A DNA stretch of 64,000 bases from positions 8,281 through 72,280 of the forward strand of contig NZ_JBGSXS010000148.1 of NCBI RefSeq assembly GCF_041751335.1. Reading direction: 5' to 3'. The translations under genes and the position numbers were made by a program. This stretch comes from Aquiflexum sp041751335 (GTDB lineage Bacteria; Bacteroidota; Bacteroidia; Cytophagales; Cyclobacteriaceae). Shown one piece after another: positions 26,381-35,625 of this stretch. Each line of letters opens with the position of its first letter. The first letter of the stretch is position 1. Under the pieces are notes generated by a model. The model did no database searches. It was not told the DNA's origin and saw nothing but the letters and a program-made list of their open reading frames with translations.

Positions 26381-27112
26381 ATGGCATTGGCTAGCAGAAT
26401 AAAAGACTCCTCTTTCCGGTTCAAACAATTTACTGTTCACCAGGACAGGTGCGGCATGAAAATCAGCACAGATGGGGTAGTCCTGGGTGCATTTGCAGGA
26501 CGGGGAAATCCAAAAAATATTTTGGACATTGGCGCAGGTACAGGGGTTGTTTCTTTGATGCTTGCCCAAAGGTTTCCTAATGCAATGATTACAGGGATTG
26601 AAATTGATAAAGATGCTGCCAAACAGGCTTCTGAAAATATCCACCAAAGTCCATGGAGTAACCGGATCAAAATTTTAAATCAAAGCTTACAGGAATTTCA
26701 AAGGAAGCAGGATATCAAATTTGATTTGATTGTAAGCAACCCCCCATATTTTCCAAAACATTTAAAATCAATTGATCAAAAAAGAAATTTGGCGTTACAC
26801 AATGACAGTCTTTCTTTTTTTGACCTTGCAAATGGTATTTATAGTTTGATGGAGAATAAAGGACATTGCTGGTTAATTCTACCTCCTGAACAAATGGATA
26901 CAATCAATAAAATTTTTGAGTTTTTAGGACTTTTTATCACCGAGAAACTAGATTTAAGGGATAAACAGAATAAAAATATTATAAGGACTATTCAGGATTT
27001 TTCATATTCAAAAGGAGCAATAAAAAAGTCCATTATCAATATAAAGGATGAATCCGGAGAATACTCGAAAGATTATTCGGAATTGTTAAACGAGTTTCTT
27101 ATCATATTCTAG
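26381..27112 (+). CDS. tRNA1(Val) A37 N6-methyltransferase (TrmN6/YfiC family)
   Basis: 243 residues. Family-specific N-terminus FRFKQFTVHQDRCGMKISTDG, SAM-binding motif DIGAGTG (49-55), acidic loop GIEIDKDAA and the N6-adenine methylase motif NPPY (120-123). It modifies the adenosine next to the anticodon of tRNA-Val in the characterised homologue. It starts 14 bases after rnhA, so the two may form a small RNA-related operon. The C-terminal third is less conserved and more AT-rich. Confidence 0.88.
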   Translation: MALASRIKDSSFRFKQFTVHQDRCGMKISTDGVVLGAFAGRGNPKNILDIGAGTGVVSLMLAQRFPNAMITGIEIDKDAAKQASENIHQSPWSNRIKILNQSLQEFQRKQDIKFDLIVSNPPYFPKHLKSIDQKRNLALHNDSLSFFDLANGIYSLMENKGHCWLILPPEQMDTINKIFEFLGLFITEKLDLRDKQNKNIIRTIQDFSYSKGAIKKSIINIKDESGEYSKDYSELLNEFLIIF

Positions 27113-27197
27113 TTTATATATTAACCTACGAAGACTAAAGTATTTTTTTAAACCCATTATTCCTGTATTTTTAGAGCCTATTTTAAGAACAAATTAA

Positions 27198-28652
27198 ATG
27201 AATAAGAGTAAGATTGGTTTATTATCATTGCTGGCCATTCTATTTGGTATTTTTTCATCATGTGAGGAAGAAAATAATATATCTCCCTCACTGGTGACTG
27301 AGGAGGTTATTTATCTGAGTGGGGAGCGCGCCAGATTGTTGGGAAGGATCATTACTACCCAAAATATCAATGCTTCTGACCATGGTTTTTACATAGCAGA
27401 AAACGAGTCCTTTAATCAGCCAATGATCATTTCTTTGGGAGAAAGAATCACCCCGGGCAGATTTATAGGTGAAACTGATGCGTTGAACATTGAACGAAGC
27501 TATTTTGCCAAATCCTTTATAAATGTAGGTGGGGAAATCCAGTTCGGCAATGTTTTGCAACTCACAACACTATCACCTGAAGTCCAAAGTTTTTTACCAA
27601 ACAACGGTCCTGTAGGTACTATCATCACGCTAACTGGAAAAAATTTCACTTCTGATACCAGAATACTGATCGGGAATAGACCTGCCGAGATTCAAAATAT
27701 TGAATTTGAATCAAGGATTACAGCACGAATTCCCGCTGCTGGTTCTGTGGCAAAAGAAAATGTGACCGTTATTGTTCAGGGGAAGGAATTTGTGCTTTCT
27801 CAGCAATTTGAATACACCACTGGGTCATTTTTAAAATTGCAGAATCCTCCCGCCTCAGTCAGATTTATAGATAATATCTTTTTTCAGGACAATGAAAATT
27901 TCTATTTGGGATTAGGAACTGATGCCAATCAGGTGGTGAGTTCAAAAATGTGGAAATACAGTTTGGGTAACGAACAATGGACAGAAGTGCCATTTCAAGG
28001 CAATGCCCTATGGCTTGCATTTCATACTAATAACTATTTCGGAGGTGGGGGAATGCTAGCCTCTCGAGCGCCATATACAACTTCCAGAGATTTTTGGAGC
28101 ATCCAAAATGGCGCCTTTGAAAAACTACCTGATTTACCATTCGAGTGTATAAATGCGATTTCTTTCGAAACCAATGAAAACCTTTATGTTTTCGGTGGGA
28201 TATTAAACGATAATTCTTATAAATATTCCAAATCCCAAGGTAATTGGGAAAGTATTACTTCTACTCCGTTTTCCGTAGATAATTCCCTTCTTCATTTCCA
28301 ACACGACAATAAATTCTATATCATAACCCCATTTGACAGAACCATTTTTTCTTTTGATCCGGGTACTGAAACCTGGAATGAATTCGGATTTTATCCCGGA
28401 GACATCGTTGGTGGATCAGGTTTTGGCGTCACCATAGGTGATAACGTCTACCTAGGAATGAATAATAGATCCGTACAGGTTTGGCAATTAAATATGGTTA
28501 CAAAAAATTGGATTAAAAAAAATGATTTCAATGGAATCTCCGCAGCCCTAAATGTTGGGGTTTACTCTAATGATGGGTTTATTTATTTAGCGCGTAGAAT
28601 TGAATCGAACAATCAAATGGAATTCTGGAGATTTGATCCAAATGGGCTTTAA
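27198..28652 (+). CDS. IPT/TIG and Kelch-like surface lipoprotein
   Basis: 484 residues. Lipoprotein signal with C22 (GIFSSC) followed by acidic residues, a common Bacteroidota surface-export context. An IPT/TIG immunoglobulin-like domain lies near residues 128-213 (FLPNNGPVGTIITLTGKNF). A beta-propeller of Kelch type then fills 220-484, with repeats ending in W-x-x-DPG-like turns. It is followed 9 bases later by a TonB-dependent receptor and a DUF4249 lipoprotein, so it is probably the exposed ligand-binding component of an outer-membrane uptake complex. The ligand is unknown. Confidence 0.78.
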   Translation: MNKSKIGLLSLLAILFGIFSSCEEENNISPSLVTEEVIYLSGERARLLGRIITTQNINASDHGFYIAENESFNQPMIISLGERITPGRFIGETDALNIERSYFAKSFINVGGEIQFGNVLQLTTLSPEVQSFLPNNGPVGTIITLTGKNFTSDTRILIGNRPAEIQNIEFESRITARIPAAGSVAKENVTVIVQGKEFVLSQQFEYTTGSFLKLQNPPASVRFIDNIFFQDNENFYLGLGTDANQVVSSKMWKYSLGNEQWTEVPFQGNALWLAFHTNNYFGGGGMLASRAPYTTSRDFWSIQNGAFEKLPDLPFECINAISFETNENLYVFGGILNDNSYKYSKSQGNWESITSTPFSVDNSLLHFQHDNKFYIITPFDRTIFSFDPGTETWNEFGFYPGDIVGGSGFGVTIGDNVYLGMNNRSVQVWQLNMVTKNWIKKNDFNGISAALNVGVYSNDGFIYLARRIESNNQMEFWRFDPNGL

Positions 28653-28661
28653 AAAATTAAT

Positions 28662-31064
28662 ATGATGAGAAAAATTTTACCAATACTATTTTTTCTTTTC
28701 CTGATTGGTTTCGCGGCAAATGCGCAACAAAAAACTGTCGTAGGAAGAGATATCGGCCAGTTAAAAGACCTTAAGGTAGGTGGCCGAATCATTGATCAGA
28801 TCACGGGTGAGCCCTTAGTCGGAGCTACAATTACGGTTAGGGAACTGACAAAAACAGAAATCACAAACACTAACGGGACCTTTAACCTGATTTTGGACCG
28901 AGCTGAGTATACGCTCGAGATCCGGTATATCGGTTATGAAACTGTTATTTATCCATTTGTGGCTGTTGGTGATGGAAGAATAAGTCTTACGATGATTCAA
29001 GAAGACTTCACTTTGGATGATGTGGTTATTTATGGTCGTGATCCTGAAAAAAACATCAGGAGTACAGATATGGGTGCGATCAGCATCAGCATGAATACAT
29101 TAAAGGAATTGCCGCCCTTTTTGGGAGAAGTGGACATCATCAGGAGTATAGCCACCTTGCCGGGTGTTAGTCAGGTAGGGGAAGCTTCTTCTGGACTCAA
29201 TGTGCGTGGGGGCGGTGCAGACCAAAACCTGATCATGTTTGCAGGAGCCCCCATTTATAATCCTTCTCACCTCTTTGGTTTGTTCACGGCTTTCAACCCT
29301 GATGTGGTCAATGATTTTACTTTGTACAAAGCGATAATTCCAACAAAATACGGAGGTAGAGGTTCTTCCATCTTGGATATCACTCCAAAATCGGGAAGTT
29401 TGACCAATTGGGGCGGTGACTTGATGGTTGGTACAGTTTCCGGTAAAATCGGATTTAACGGACCGATTATCAAAGACAAAGTTTCCGCTAAAATAGGAGT
29501 TAGGAGTTCTTACATAAACTGGCTGCTCAAATCATTAAACAATCCGGACCTGAGGACAAGTCAGGCCAATTTCAATGATGTAAACGGAATTCTATATGGT
29601 GAAATCAACGACAACCATAACGTCACTTACAGTTTCTACCGTAGTTATGATGATTTTGCCTTGGCTTCTGACACCACCATTTCATGGAAAAACACGAGCC
29701 ATACCATCAATTATCAAGGCAAATTCTCGGAAAAACTCTCAGTTAATGCAATTGGATTTTATACACTGTATGATTTTACCATCTTCAATCAATCCGGTAT
29801 CAATAATTTTGATTTGAAGTCCGGGATTATTGATAATGGATTGAGATTAAACTTTACTTATGCCCTTAGTGATAGGAACCGAATCACTTTTGGCGGAGAC
29901 ACCAAAAACCTTACCATCAACCCAGGAGAACTGATACCGGGTGTTGTCAATGGAGAGTCAACCATACTTCCTCAATTGGTACAAAGTGAATATGCAAGAG
30001 AATCTGGTCTTTATCTCCAACATGAACTTGAATTGGGGGAGAAATTCGGTTTTTCTTATGGAATGAGATATGACCTGTATCAATATTATGGCCCCAGAAC
30101 AGTCCGGGAATATGCACCAAATCTTCCTCTGAACTCTGGAAATGTCGTTGGTGAAAGAACCTATGGAGATGGTGAACTTATCCAAACTTATGATGGATGG
30201 GGGCCTAGAGTGTCCATGCGCTATTCCATAGATTCAAAAACCTCTATCAAAGGTGGCTACAACAAAATGTACCAGTTTATTCATTTGATTTCGAATACTG
30301 CCACCATTGCGCCAACGGATATCTGGAAATTGAGTGACCAGTTTTTGAAACCACAGATTGTCGATCAATATTCTCTTGGTATCTATAAAAACTTCAAAGG
30401 AAATATTTTTGAGACCTCAGTGGAAGTTTATTATAAAGACATTCAAAATGTGGTGGAATATAAAGACGGTGCAAAGCTTTTGCTTCAGAACAATCTGGAA
30501 ACAGAAATTATTCCGGGTGAAGGAAAGGCATATGGGGTTGAAGTTTATGCAAAGAAAAATCTTGGGAGAGTTACAGGATGGGTAAGTTATACCTATTCCA
30601 GGGCTTTCAGAAGAGTCATCACTCCTTTTGAAGAAGAGATAATCAATGACGGAGAATGGTTCCCGGCCAATTTTGATAAACCTCATGACCTTACTTTGAT
30701 TGGAAATTACAAAATGGCTTCAAATGTTTCCCTTTCAGCAACATTCTCTTACAGCACAGGAAGGCCAGTTACTTTTCCTGAAGCCAAATTTGATTTTGCA
30801 GGCAATTCTCTTGCCTTTTTCAGAAATCGGAATCTTCAAAGAATTCCTGATTTTCACAGATTGGATCTTTCTTTGAATTTCCAATTGAAAGGGAAAGGGA
30901 AATTTTACGACGGTGACTGGACTTTTGCTGTCATGAATGTGTATGGTAGAAAAAACCCATTCTCGATATTTTTTGCTGATCAGCCAGGTTCTCCTCCGCA
31001 AGCCTATAGACTTGCAATACTTGGCGTACCGCTTCCTACATTAAGTTATTCGATGAAATTCTAA
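28662..31064 (+). CDS. TonB-dependent outer-membrane receptor with carboxypeptidase-regulatory-like domain
   Basis: 800 residues. Signal peptide (MMRKILPILFFLFLIGFAANA), then a carboxypeptidase regulatory-like domain at about 38-110 (GGRIIDQITGEPLVGATITV), a plug domain (VDIIRSIATLPGVSQVGEAS then GLNVRGGGADQNLIM), and a C-terminal barrel ending in YSMKF. It imports a large or scarce ligand using TonB energy. There is no SusD partner; instead it is flanked by the Kelch lipoprotein and a DUF4249 lipoprotein, whose ATG overlaps its stop by one base. Confidence 0.9.
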   Translation: MMRKILPILFFLFLIGFAANAQQKTVVGRDIGQLKDLKVGGRIIDQITGEPLVGATITVRELTKTEITNTNGTFNLILDRAEYTLEIRYIGYETVIYPFVAVGDGRISLTMIQEDFTLDDVVIYGRDPEKNIRSTDMGAISISMNTLKELPPFLGEVDIIRSIATLPGVSQVGEASSGLNVRGGGADQNLIMFAGAPIYNPSHLFGLFTAFNPDVVNDFTLYKAIIPTKYGGRGSSILDITPKSGSLTNWGGDLMVGTVSGKIGFNGPIIKDKVSAKIGVRSSYINWLLKSLNNPDLRTSQANFNDVNGILYGEINDNHNVTYSFYRSYDDFALASDTTISWKNTSHTINYQGKFSEKLSVNAIGFYTLYDFTIFNQSGINNFDLKSGIIDNGLRLNFTYALSDRNRITFGGDTKNLTINPGELIPGVVNGESTILPQLVQSEYARESGLYLQHELELGEKFGFSYGMRYDLYQYYGPRTVREYAPNLPLNSGNVVGERTYGDGELIQTYDGWGPRVSMRYSIDSKTSIKGGYNKMYQFIHLISNTATIAPTDIWKLSDQFLKPQIVDQYSLGIYKNFKGNIFETSVEVYYKDIQNVVEYKDGAKLLLQNNLETEIIPGEGKAYGVEVYAKKNLGRVTGWVSYTYSRAFRRVITPFEEEIINDGEWFPANFDKPHDLTLIGNYKMASNVSLSATFSYSTGRPVTFPEAKFDFAGNSLAFFRNRNLQRIPDFHRLDLSLNFQLKGKGKFYDGDWTFAVMNVYGRKNPFSIFFADQPGSPPQAYRLAILGVPLPTLSYSMKF

Positions 31065-32128
31065 TGAACATGTTAAAAAGATTGATTTATATAATATTGA
31101 TTATCCCAATCTCATGTATTGATCCATACAAGATTGATATTCCCCAAGGGGCTCAACTGCTAACAGTAGATGGAATTATTACAACCGATCCTGGACCTCA
31201 TTTGATCAGATTAACCAGAAGTGATACATATGGAAGCGTTTTTGAAGGCCTGATAAGACCTGTAATTAGGGCAAAAGTAGGTATCAGAGATAGTGAAGGC
31301 AATGTTGTCTTTCTAAATGAAATTGAAAATGACGGTATTTATGCCACTCCTGAAGGTTTTAGGGCAAGGGTTGGGATTTCATATTCTATCCAAATTGATT
31401 TACAGAACGGCAGATCCTATACTTCCCTTCCCGAAAGAGTGGAATCTGGACCACAAATTGATTCACTTTCTTACCAATCTGTGAAATTTAACACCAATGA
31501 CAGATTGACTGATTTAATTGGAGTTCAGGTTTTTGCCCACTTCAGAGATCCGAGTGACCAGGCCAATTTCTATTATTGGAGAAGAGGGACCTCCACATTT
31601 GCATTAGTAGCCAATCCCGAACTTCACACTTTACCTCCAGATCATCCCACCAATCCAAGAGGTCCGGATCCAAAGGATTGCTGTTCGATTTGTTTTTTAG
31701 AGGACGACTCAAGAATCCAAAGATTTACACTTGCTTCAGATGAAAATTTCAATGGCCTGTCCCAGAGACTTCCAGTTTTGTTTATTGAGGATAATGGATT
31801 GAGGTTCAAACAAACTTACAGGGCTGAGATACTACAAATGTCCGTTTCAACCGGAGCGCATAGGTTTCTAAGGTTGATCGAGCAGCAAACAAACCTCACA
31901 GGAAGCGTATTTGACAATCCTCCAGCCAATATCAGGGGAAATATCATCAGTCTTGATGATCCTGATGAAGTGGTATTAGGTTATTTTATGGCGGGTTCGG
32001 TTGATAAAAAGCAGATCTATATTGAAAAAGAAAAACTGGAATTTCTTCAAACCCCTAGAACTATTCCTGATGATTGTCTTACTGTAAGTGGAGCCCGACT
32101 AAATCCTCCTTCCGATTGGAATCCTTAA
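31064..32128 (+). CDS. DUF4249 outer-membrane lipoprotein
   Basis: 354 residues. Lipobox cysteine C18 (IIPISC). The DUF4249 pattern is clear: LLTVDGIITTDPGPHLIRLT near the start, a beta-sandwich-like N-terminal half and a conserved C-terminal HRFLRLIEQQTNLTGSVFDNP followed by PANIRGNI. The protein contains a cysteine pair DCCSICF near residue 205. DUF4249 proteins regularly accompany TonB receptors in Cytophagales and are thought to act as their surface partners. It is the last gene of a three-gene operon. Confidence 0.85.
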   Translation: MNMLKRLIYIILIIPISCIDPYKIDIPQGAQLLTVDGIITTDPGPHLIRLTRSDTYGSVFEGLIRPVIRAKVGIRDSEGNVVFLNEIENDGIYATPEGFRARVGISYSIQIDLQNGRSYTSLPERVESGPQIDSLSYQSVKFNTNDRLTDLIGVQVFAHFRDPSDQANFYYWRRGTSTFALVANPELHTLPPDHPTNPRGPDPKDCCSICFLEDDSRIQRFTLASDENFNGLSQRLPVLFIEDNGLRFKQTYRAEILQMSVSTGAHRFLRLIEQQTNLTGSVFDNPPANIRGNIISLDDPDEVVLGYFMAGSVDKKQIYIEKEKLEFLQTPRTIPDDCLTVSGARLNPPSDWNP

Positions 32129-32254
32129 GGGAATAATTATTTTTCCCCAGAAAAACCTAATCGTCTTCAATATTTAACATGTTTGTACTTAATAATGCCA
32201 ATAAAATGCTAATTCAATATAATTCTCATAAGGAAGCTGAAATGTCCAGTACAT

Positions 32255-32321
32255 CGGACTTCGGACTTCCGACCTGTTTGTAATAGAATATTGGGTTACG
32301 GGCAAAGAAGCAGATAACCCA
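32255..32321. repeat. short inverted and direct motifs in the 32129-32465 spacer
   Basis: CGGACTT occurs twice in tandem followed by CCGAC (32255-32273), and TGGGTTA (32292-32298) pairs with TAACCCA (32315-32321). Except for the terminator at 32343, the rest of this 337-base spacer shows no gene. Confidence 0.4.
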
Positions 32322-32342
32322 TATATTTAATAAAGATATAGT

Positions 32343-32394
32343 GTAAGTTCAAGAAAAGTTTCACACAACCTTTCTTGAACTTACCCATTTTTTT
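32343..32394 (+). terminator. strong intrinsic terminator
   Basis: GTAAGTTCAAGAAA (32343-32356) and TTTCTTGAACTTAC (32371-32384) are perfect 14-bp inverted repeats, followed by CCA and a run of seven T. It lies 215 bases after the DUF4249 stop, so the receptor operon has a long 3' tail. Confidence 0.75.
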
Positions 32395-32465
32395 AAGTAA
32401 CTATAAAGCAGCAAATACAAGGTCACAAGGGTTTTTGGAATAGCCCTATGGCTAGCTTCAATTAA

Positions 32466-33797
32466 TTATAACGCCCTAACTTTTTCTTCAAATTCAACCC
32501 CTTCTTTTCTCAATGCGTCTAAAATAGGATTATAAATTTCGGGTAGAACAGGGACATGCAATCCCCTTACATTGATTTCACCTTCCAAAAACAGGTCCAC
32601 AGCTATTGCCAGGGGAAGGCCAACTGTTTTGGCCATTGCTGTGTATTCATGATTTTCTCCTTTACATACCAAACTTGAAATCATCTCTTTTTTGCCATCA
32701 GTTGTCTCAATTTCAAATAAATGCTGCATGACTATCATATCTTTATCTTGAGGACCTAATTTCCACTTTTCTTTTAAAATTTCTTCCAAAATTGATGCAG
32801 GACTTCCGCTCGTTTTTGGTAATTCGATATTTGAAAACATTCCCAGCCACTCGATTTTTTCTACTATTTCGGTATTAACCCAAGGTAAAAGTTCCCGGAG
32901 TTTCTCGACGACCGATTTGGTTTCATGGTAAGGCAAAAAAGAATTGAAAAACATTTTGTGGGTAAATCCAGAAGGTAATTGCATTTTAAAAGAGTCGTCC
33001 GTGATTCCTAGTTGCACAAAGACATCCCAACTTTGACAAAAACCAGCTCTTCTCAATGTCCCTCTAAGCAACGTGCGGATATCATCAAGCCCATAAATCT
33101 TTCTATAGCTCAAAGAATCCCTGTTTGGATAGCCATCGAAATCACCCACTTTTTCAAAGCTGATTTTTTCCAATCTTCTGTAAAGCATGTGATAGGGTAC
33201 ATATTTATACGATCCATTTTGGATATACCTAGAGGTTCCTTGACCCGCTAAAACCACATTACGAGGGTTCCAAGTAAATTTATATTTCCAAGGATTATCC
33301 TCACTTTCTGGCGCCAATAATCCCCCCGTAAAGGACCTGAAAGCAGTTATCTTATTGCCATTTTCTTTTTCACAATGGATGATTTTCATAGCTGACATAT
33401 GATCCAAACCAGGGTCTAATCCACATTCATTCAAGAAAAGAAGATTTTTTTCTTCAATTTCACTTTTCATTTCCCTCATTTCCTCCGATTCATAAGATGC
33501 GGAAAAAAAATGCTTTCCCAGTTCAAGACAGTCCTTTGCGATGATCGGATGTAAAAAAGCCGGAAGCATGGAAATCACCACATCAGAATTTTTAATTATG
33601 GCCTTTCTATTCTCTACGTCATCTAAATCTATCCATATTGCCTTACCTGACTTATGGTTTCTAAGCTTTTGAGTAGCAATTTCCAGAGAAAGATCTGCTA
33701 GAATGATCCTTCTTTTTTTTGCATCAGCAGTGTCCAAAAGATAGTTTATCAGATAAACGGATGATTTTCCGGAACCGAGGATTAATATTGTCTGCAT
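32466..33797 (-). CDS. saccharopine-dehydrogenase-like oxidoreductase
   Basis: 443 residues. N-terminal Rossmann fold (MQTILILGSGKSSVYLINYL), then VVISMLPAFLHPIIAKDCLE and NECGLDPGLDHMSAMKII, which are hallmarks of the Lys9/saccharopine reductase branch, and the FRSFTGGLLAPESEDNPWKY substrate-domain segment. The C-terminal part closes the fold again (AKTVGLPLAIAVDLFLEG). The classic reaction reversibly joins or splits lysine and 2-oxo acids via NAD(P)H. No lysine-degradation genes are adjacent, so the physiological substrate is open. Confidence 0.82.
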   Translation of the reverse strand: MQTILILGSGKSSVYLINYLLDTADAKKRRIILADLSLEIATQKLRNHKSGKAIWIDLDDVENRKAIIKNSDVVISMLPAFLHPIIAKDCLELGKHFFSASYESEEMREMKSEIEEKNLLFLNECGLDPGLDHMSAMKIIHCEKENGNKITAFRSFTGGLLAPESEDNPWKYKFTWNPRNVVLAGQGTSRYIQNGSYKYVPYHMLYRRLEKISFEKVGDFDGYPNRDSLSYRKIYGLDDIRTLLRGTLRRAGFCQSWDVFVQLGITDDSFKMQLPSGFTHKMFFNSFLPYHETKSVVEKLRELLPWVNTEIVEKIEWLGMFSNIELPKTSGSPASILEEILKEKWKLGPQDKDMIVMQHLFEIETTDGKKEMISSLVCKGENHEYTAMAKTVGLPLAIAVDLFLEGEINVRGLHVPVLPEIYNPILDALRKEGVEFEEKVRAL

Positions 33798-33930
33798 GCT
33801 AAATAAATAAATTTGACAGCCCGAAGTTGTGAAAAAACAAGCAAGTCTAAAAATCCAACACTATAATTAAATGGAAAATAACAATTGCGGATTTTTTTTT
33901 GTTAATTCAATCTGATTTTTAAATCAAATA

Positions 33931-34413
33931 ATGAACAGAAGAATAGAGTTGAAAGTAAGTTTGGAAGTGATCCAAAAAAAGGATTGGTCTGAGGAAGAAA
34001 GCATTTTGATCTCACGAGCAACCGAAATTTTAGAATTGGCCCATGCCCCATATTCAGGTTTTCTAGTTGGGGCTGCTTTGCTTTTGGAAGATGGTTCTAT
34101 TTTTGTAGCAAATAACCAAGAGAACGTTTCCTTTCCTGTCGGGGTATGCGCGGAAAGAGCAGTCCTTAGCTATGCGATGGGGAATCACCCTAATTTAAGG
34201 CCTTTGAAATTGGCGATAGTTGCCAAAAGGAAAGATGAAAAAAAAATGGCGACGGTAACACCATGTGGGCTTTGCCGACAGACTATCAATGAGTATGAAG
34301 TTAAATTTGGGCAGCCCATAGATTTGTTAATGCTCAATCCTGAAGGGGAAATTTTAAAAGCATCTGGTATTGAGCAGTTATTGCCTTTTAGGTTTAACGA
34401 TTTGAACAGTTAA
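33931..34413 (+). CDS. cdd: cytidine deaminase
   Basis: 160 residues. Zinc ligands and catalytic glutamate are all present: C73-A-E75 (VCAERAV) and PC112-G-L-C115. Substrate loop FLVGAALLLEDG and NQENVSFP match the tetrameric small-type enzymes. It deaminates cytidine and deoxycytidine for pyrimidine salvage; upp is also in the window. The stop overlaps the start of the next gene by one base (TAATG). Confidence 0.93.
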   Translation: MNRRIELKVSLEVIQKKDWSEEESILISRATEILELAHAPYSGFLVGAALLLEDGSIFVANNQENVSFPVGVCAERAVLSYAMGNHPNLRPLKLAIVAKRKDEKKMATVTPCGLCRQTINEYEVKFGQPIDLLMLNPEGEILKASGIEQLLPFRFNDLNS

Positions 34414-35051
34414 TGAAATATAATTTCAAGTATCAGCACACAGCCCATTACAGAACATCCCATGTGGTCAATAGAAACGAAAAAGAAATTCTTATTGCCC
34501 TTCATGGCTATGGTCAGTTGTCGGAATACTTTCTCAAAAAACTTGAGCCAATATTCCGCGATGATAGGTTGATTGTAGTACCAGAAGCAACTAACTATGC
34601 TTATTTAGAGGGTTTTTCGGGAAGAGTCGGGGCCAATTGGATGACCCGTCATGAAAGAGAATTTGCCATTGAAAACAACCATAATTATCTCAATGGACTT
34701 TTGGAAAATATTCTTTTAAAATACCGAAATAAACCTATCATCAAAGTCATGGGATTTTCCCAAGGAGCTGCTACGGCAACAAGATGGGTCAGTCAACTGT
34801 CCATATCAGTGGACTCGCTAATACTTTGGAGTGGTGGATTTGCCCATGATCTTAATTTCCAAAAAACTGGAGAAAAGCTAAAGAATACAGAAATTATGAT
34901 TGTATTAGGTGAAAATGACAGCATGATAACCACTGATTCCATTGAAAAGCAAGATGAGTTTCTTTCACTTTTTCCTTTTGAAGTTAAAAAACTACAATTT
35001 GAAGGAGGACATGACTTAAATATACCTTTACTTCAAAAGATTTTTGAATAA
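34413..35051 (+). CDS. alpha/beta hydrolase, phospholipase/carboxylesterase type
   Basis: 212 residues. Nucleophile S116 in GFSQGAA, acid D169 (LGENDSM) and H200 (EGGHDLN) form the catalytic triad; the oxyanion strand is ALHGYGQ. Related esterases hydrolyse short acyl esters or lysophospholipids. Translational coupling to cdd is indicated by the one-base overlap, but no metabolic link is obvious. Confidence 0.85.
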   Translation: MKYNFKYQHTAHYRTSHVVNRNEKEILIALHGYGQLSEYFLKKLEPIFRDDRLIVVPEATNYAYLEGFSGRVGANWMTRHEREFAIENNHNYLNGLLENILLKYRNKPIIKVMGFSQGAATATRWVSQLSISVDSLILWSGGFAHDLNFQKTGEKLKNTEIMIVLGENDSMITTDSIEKQDEFLSLFPFEVKKLQFEGGHDLNIPLLQKIFE

Positions 35052-35139
35052 TCATGATTATACCCATGTTACCTGACCAAAAAGTTTGATATGAACTGCG
35101 AGTTATTTAATTTTCTTAAAATTTTATCTGAATTCCACA

Positions 35140-35580
35140 ATGCTTACCCTATCTGAAAAAGAAGTTGAAAAAATAGCGGCTCAGCTGCTGAAGGGGATGA
35201 TTTGTTTTTTCCAATTGGATAATAAAAAAATTCACCACTTACCTGATGACGAGGACTATTTCAATTATGATCTTACTCCCGAGGAGGAAGATATTCTGGA
35301 TGAAATAGATGACAATCCGGACAATTTTGCAGAATTCACCAAGATGGAACCCAATCAGGAACATCAACTGATGGAGAATTTTGCTGATAGAATCGTAAAA
35401 GAGAGGAATTTTCAGGATGAACTCTTCAATGCCCTAAGTAAGCCGAAAGCTGCAACAGGTTTTAAATTTCTAATCGATAGTTCTGGAAAATATTCGGAAA
35501 AATGGCAGGAACACCGAATCCAAAAATATAGGGATTGGGTAAAGGAGCAAGTTGACAGCTTCAACTATGCCGAAGAATAG
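35140..35580 (+). CDS. UPF0158-family acidic protein
   Basis: 146 residues, very acidic in the centre (DLTPEEEDILDEIDDNPDNF). The C-terminal part FNALSKPKAATGFKFLIDSS and WQEHRIQKYRDWVKEQ is characteristic of UPF0158. Function unknown; cytoplasmic. It follows the esterase by 88 bases on the same strand. Confidence 0.78.
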   Translation: MLTLSEKEVEKIAAQLLKGMICFFQLDNKKIHHLPDDEDYFNYDLTPEEEDILDEIDDNPDNFAEFTKMEPNQEHQLMENFADRIVKERNFQDELFNALSKPKAATGFKFLIDSSGKYSEKWQEHRIQKYRDWVKEQVDSFNYAEE

Positions 35581-35625
35581 GAAAAATTAGGCTTAAGTGG
35601 TGACTTTTCTGTTATTGTTCAACTC

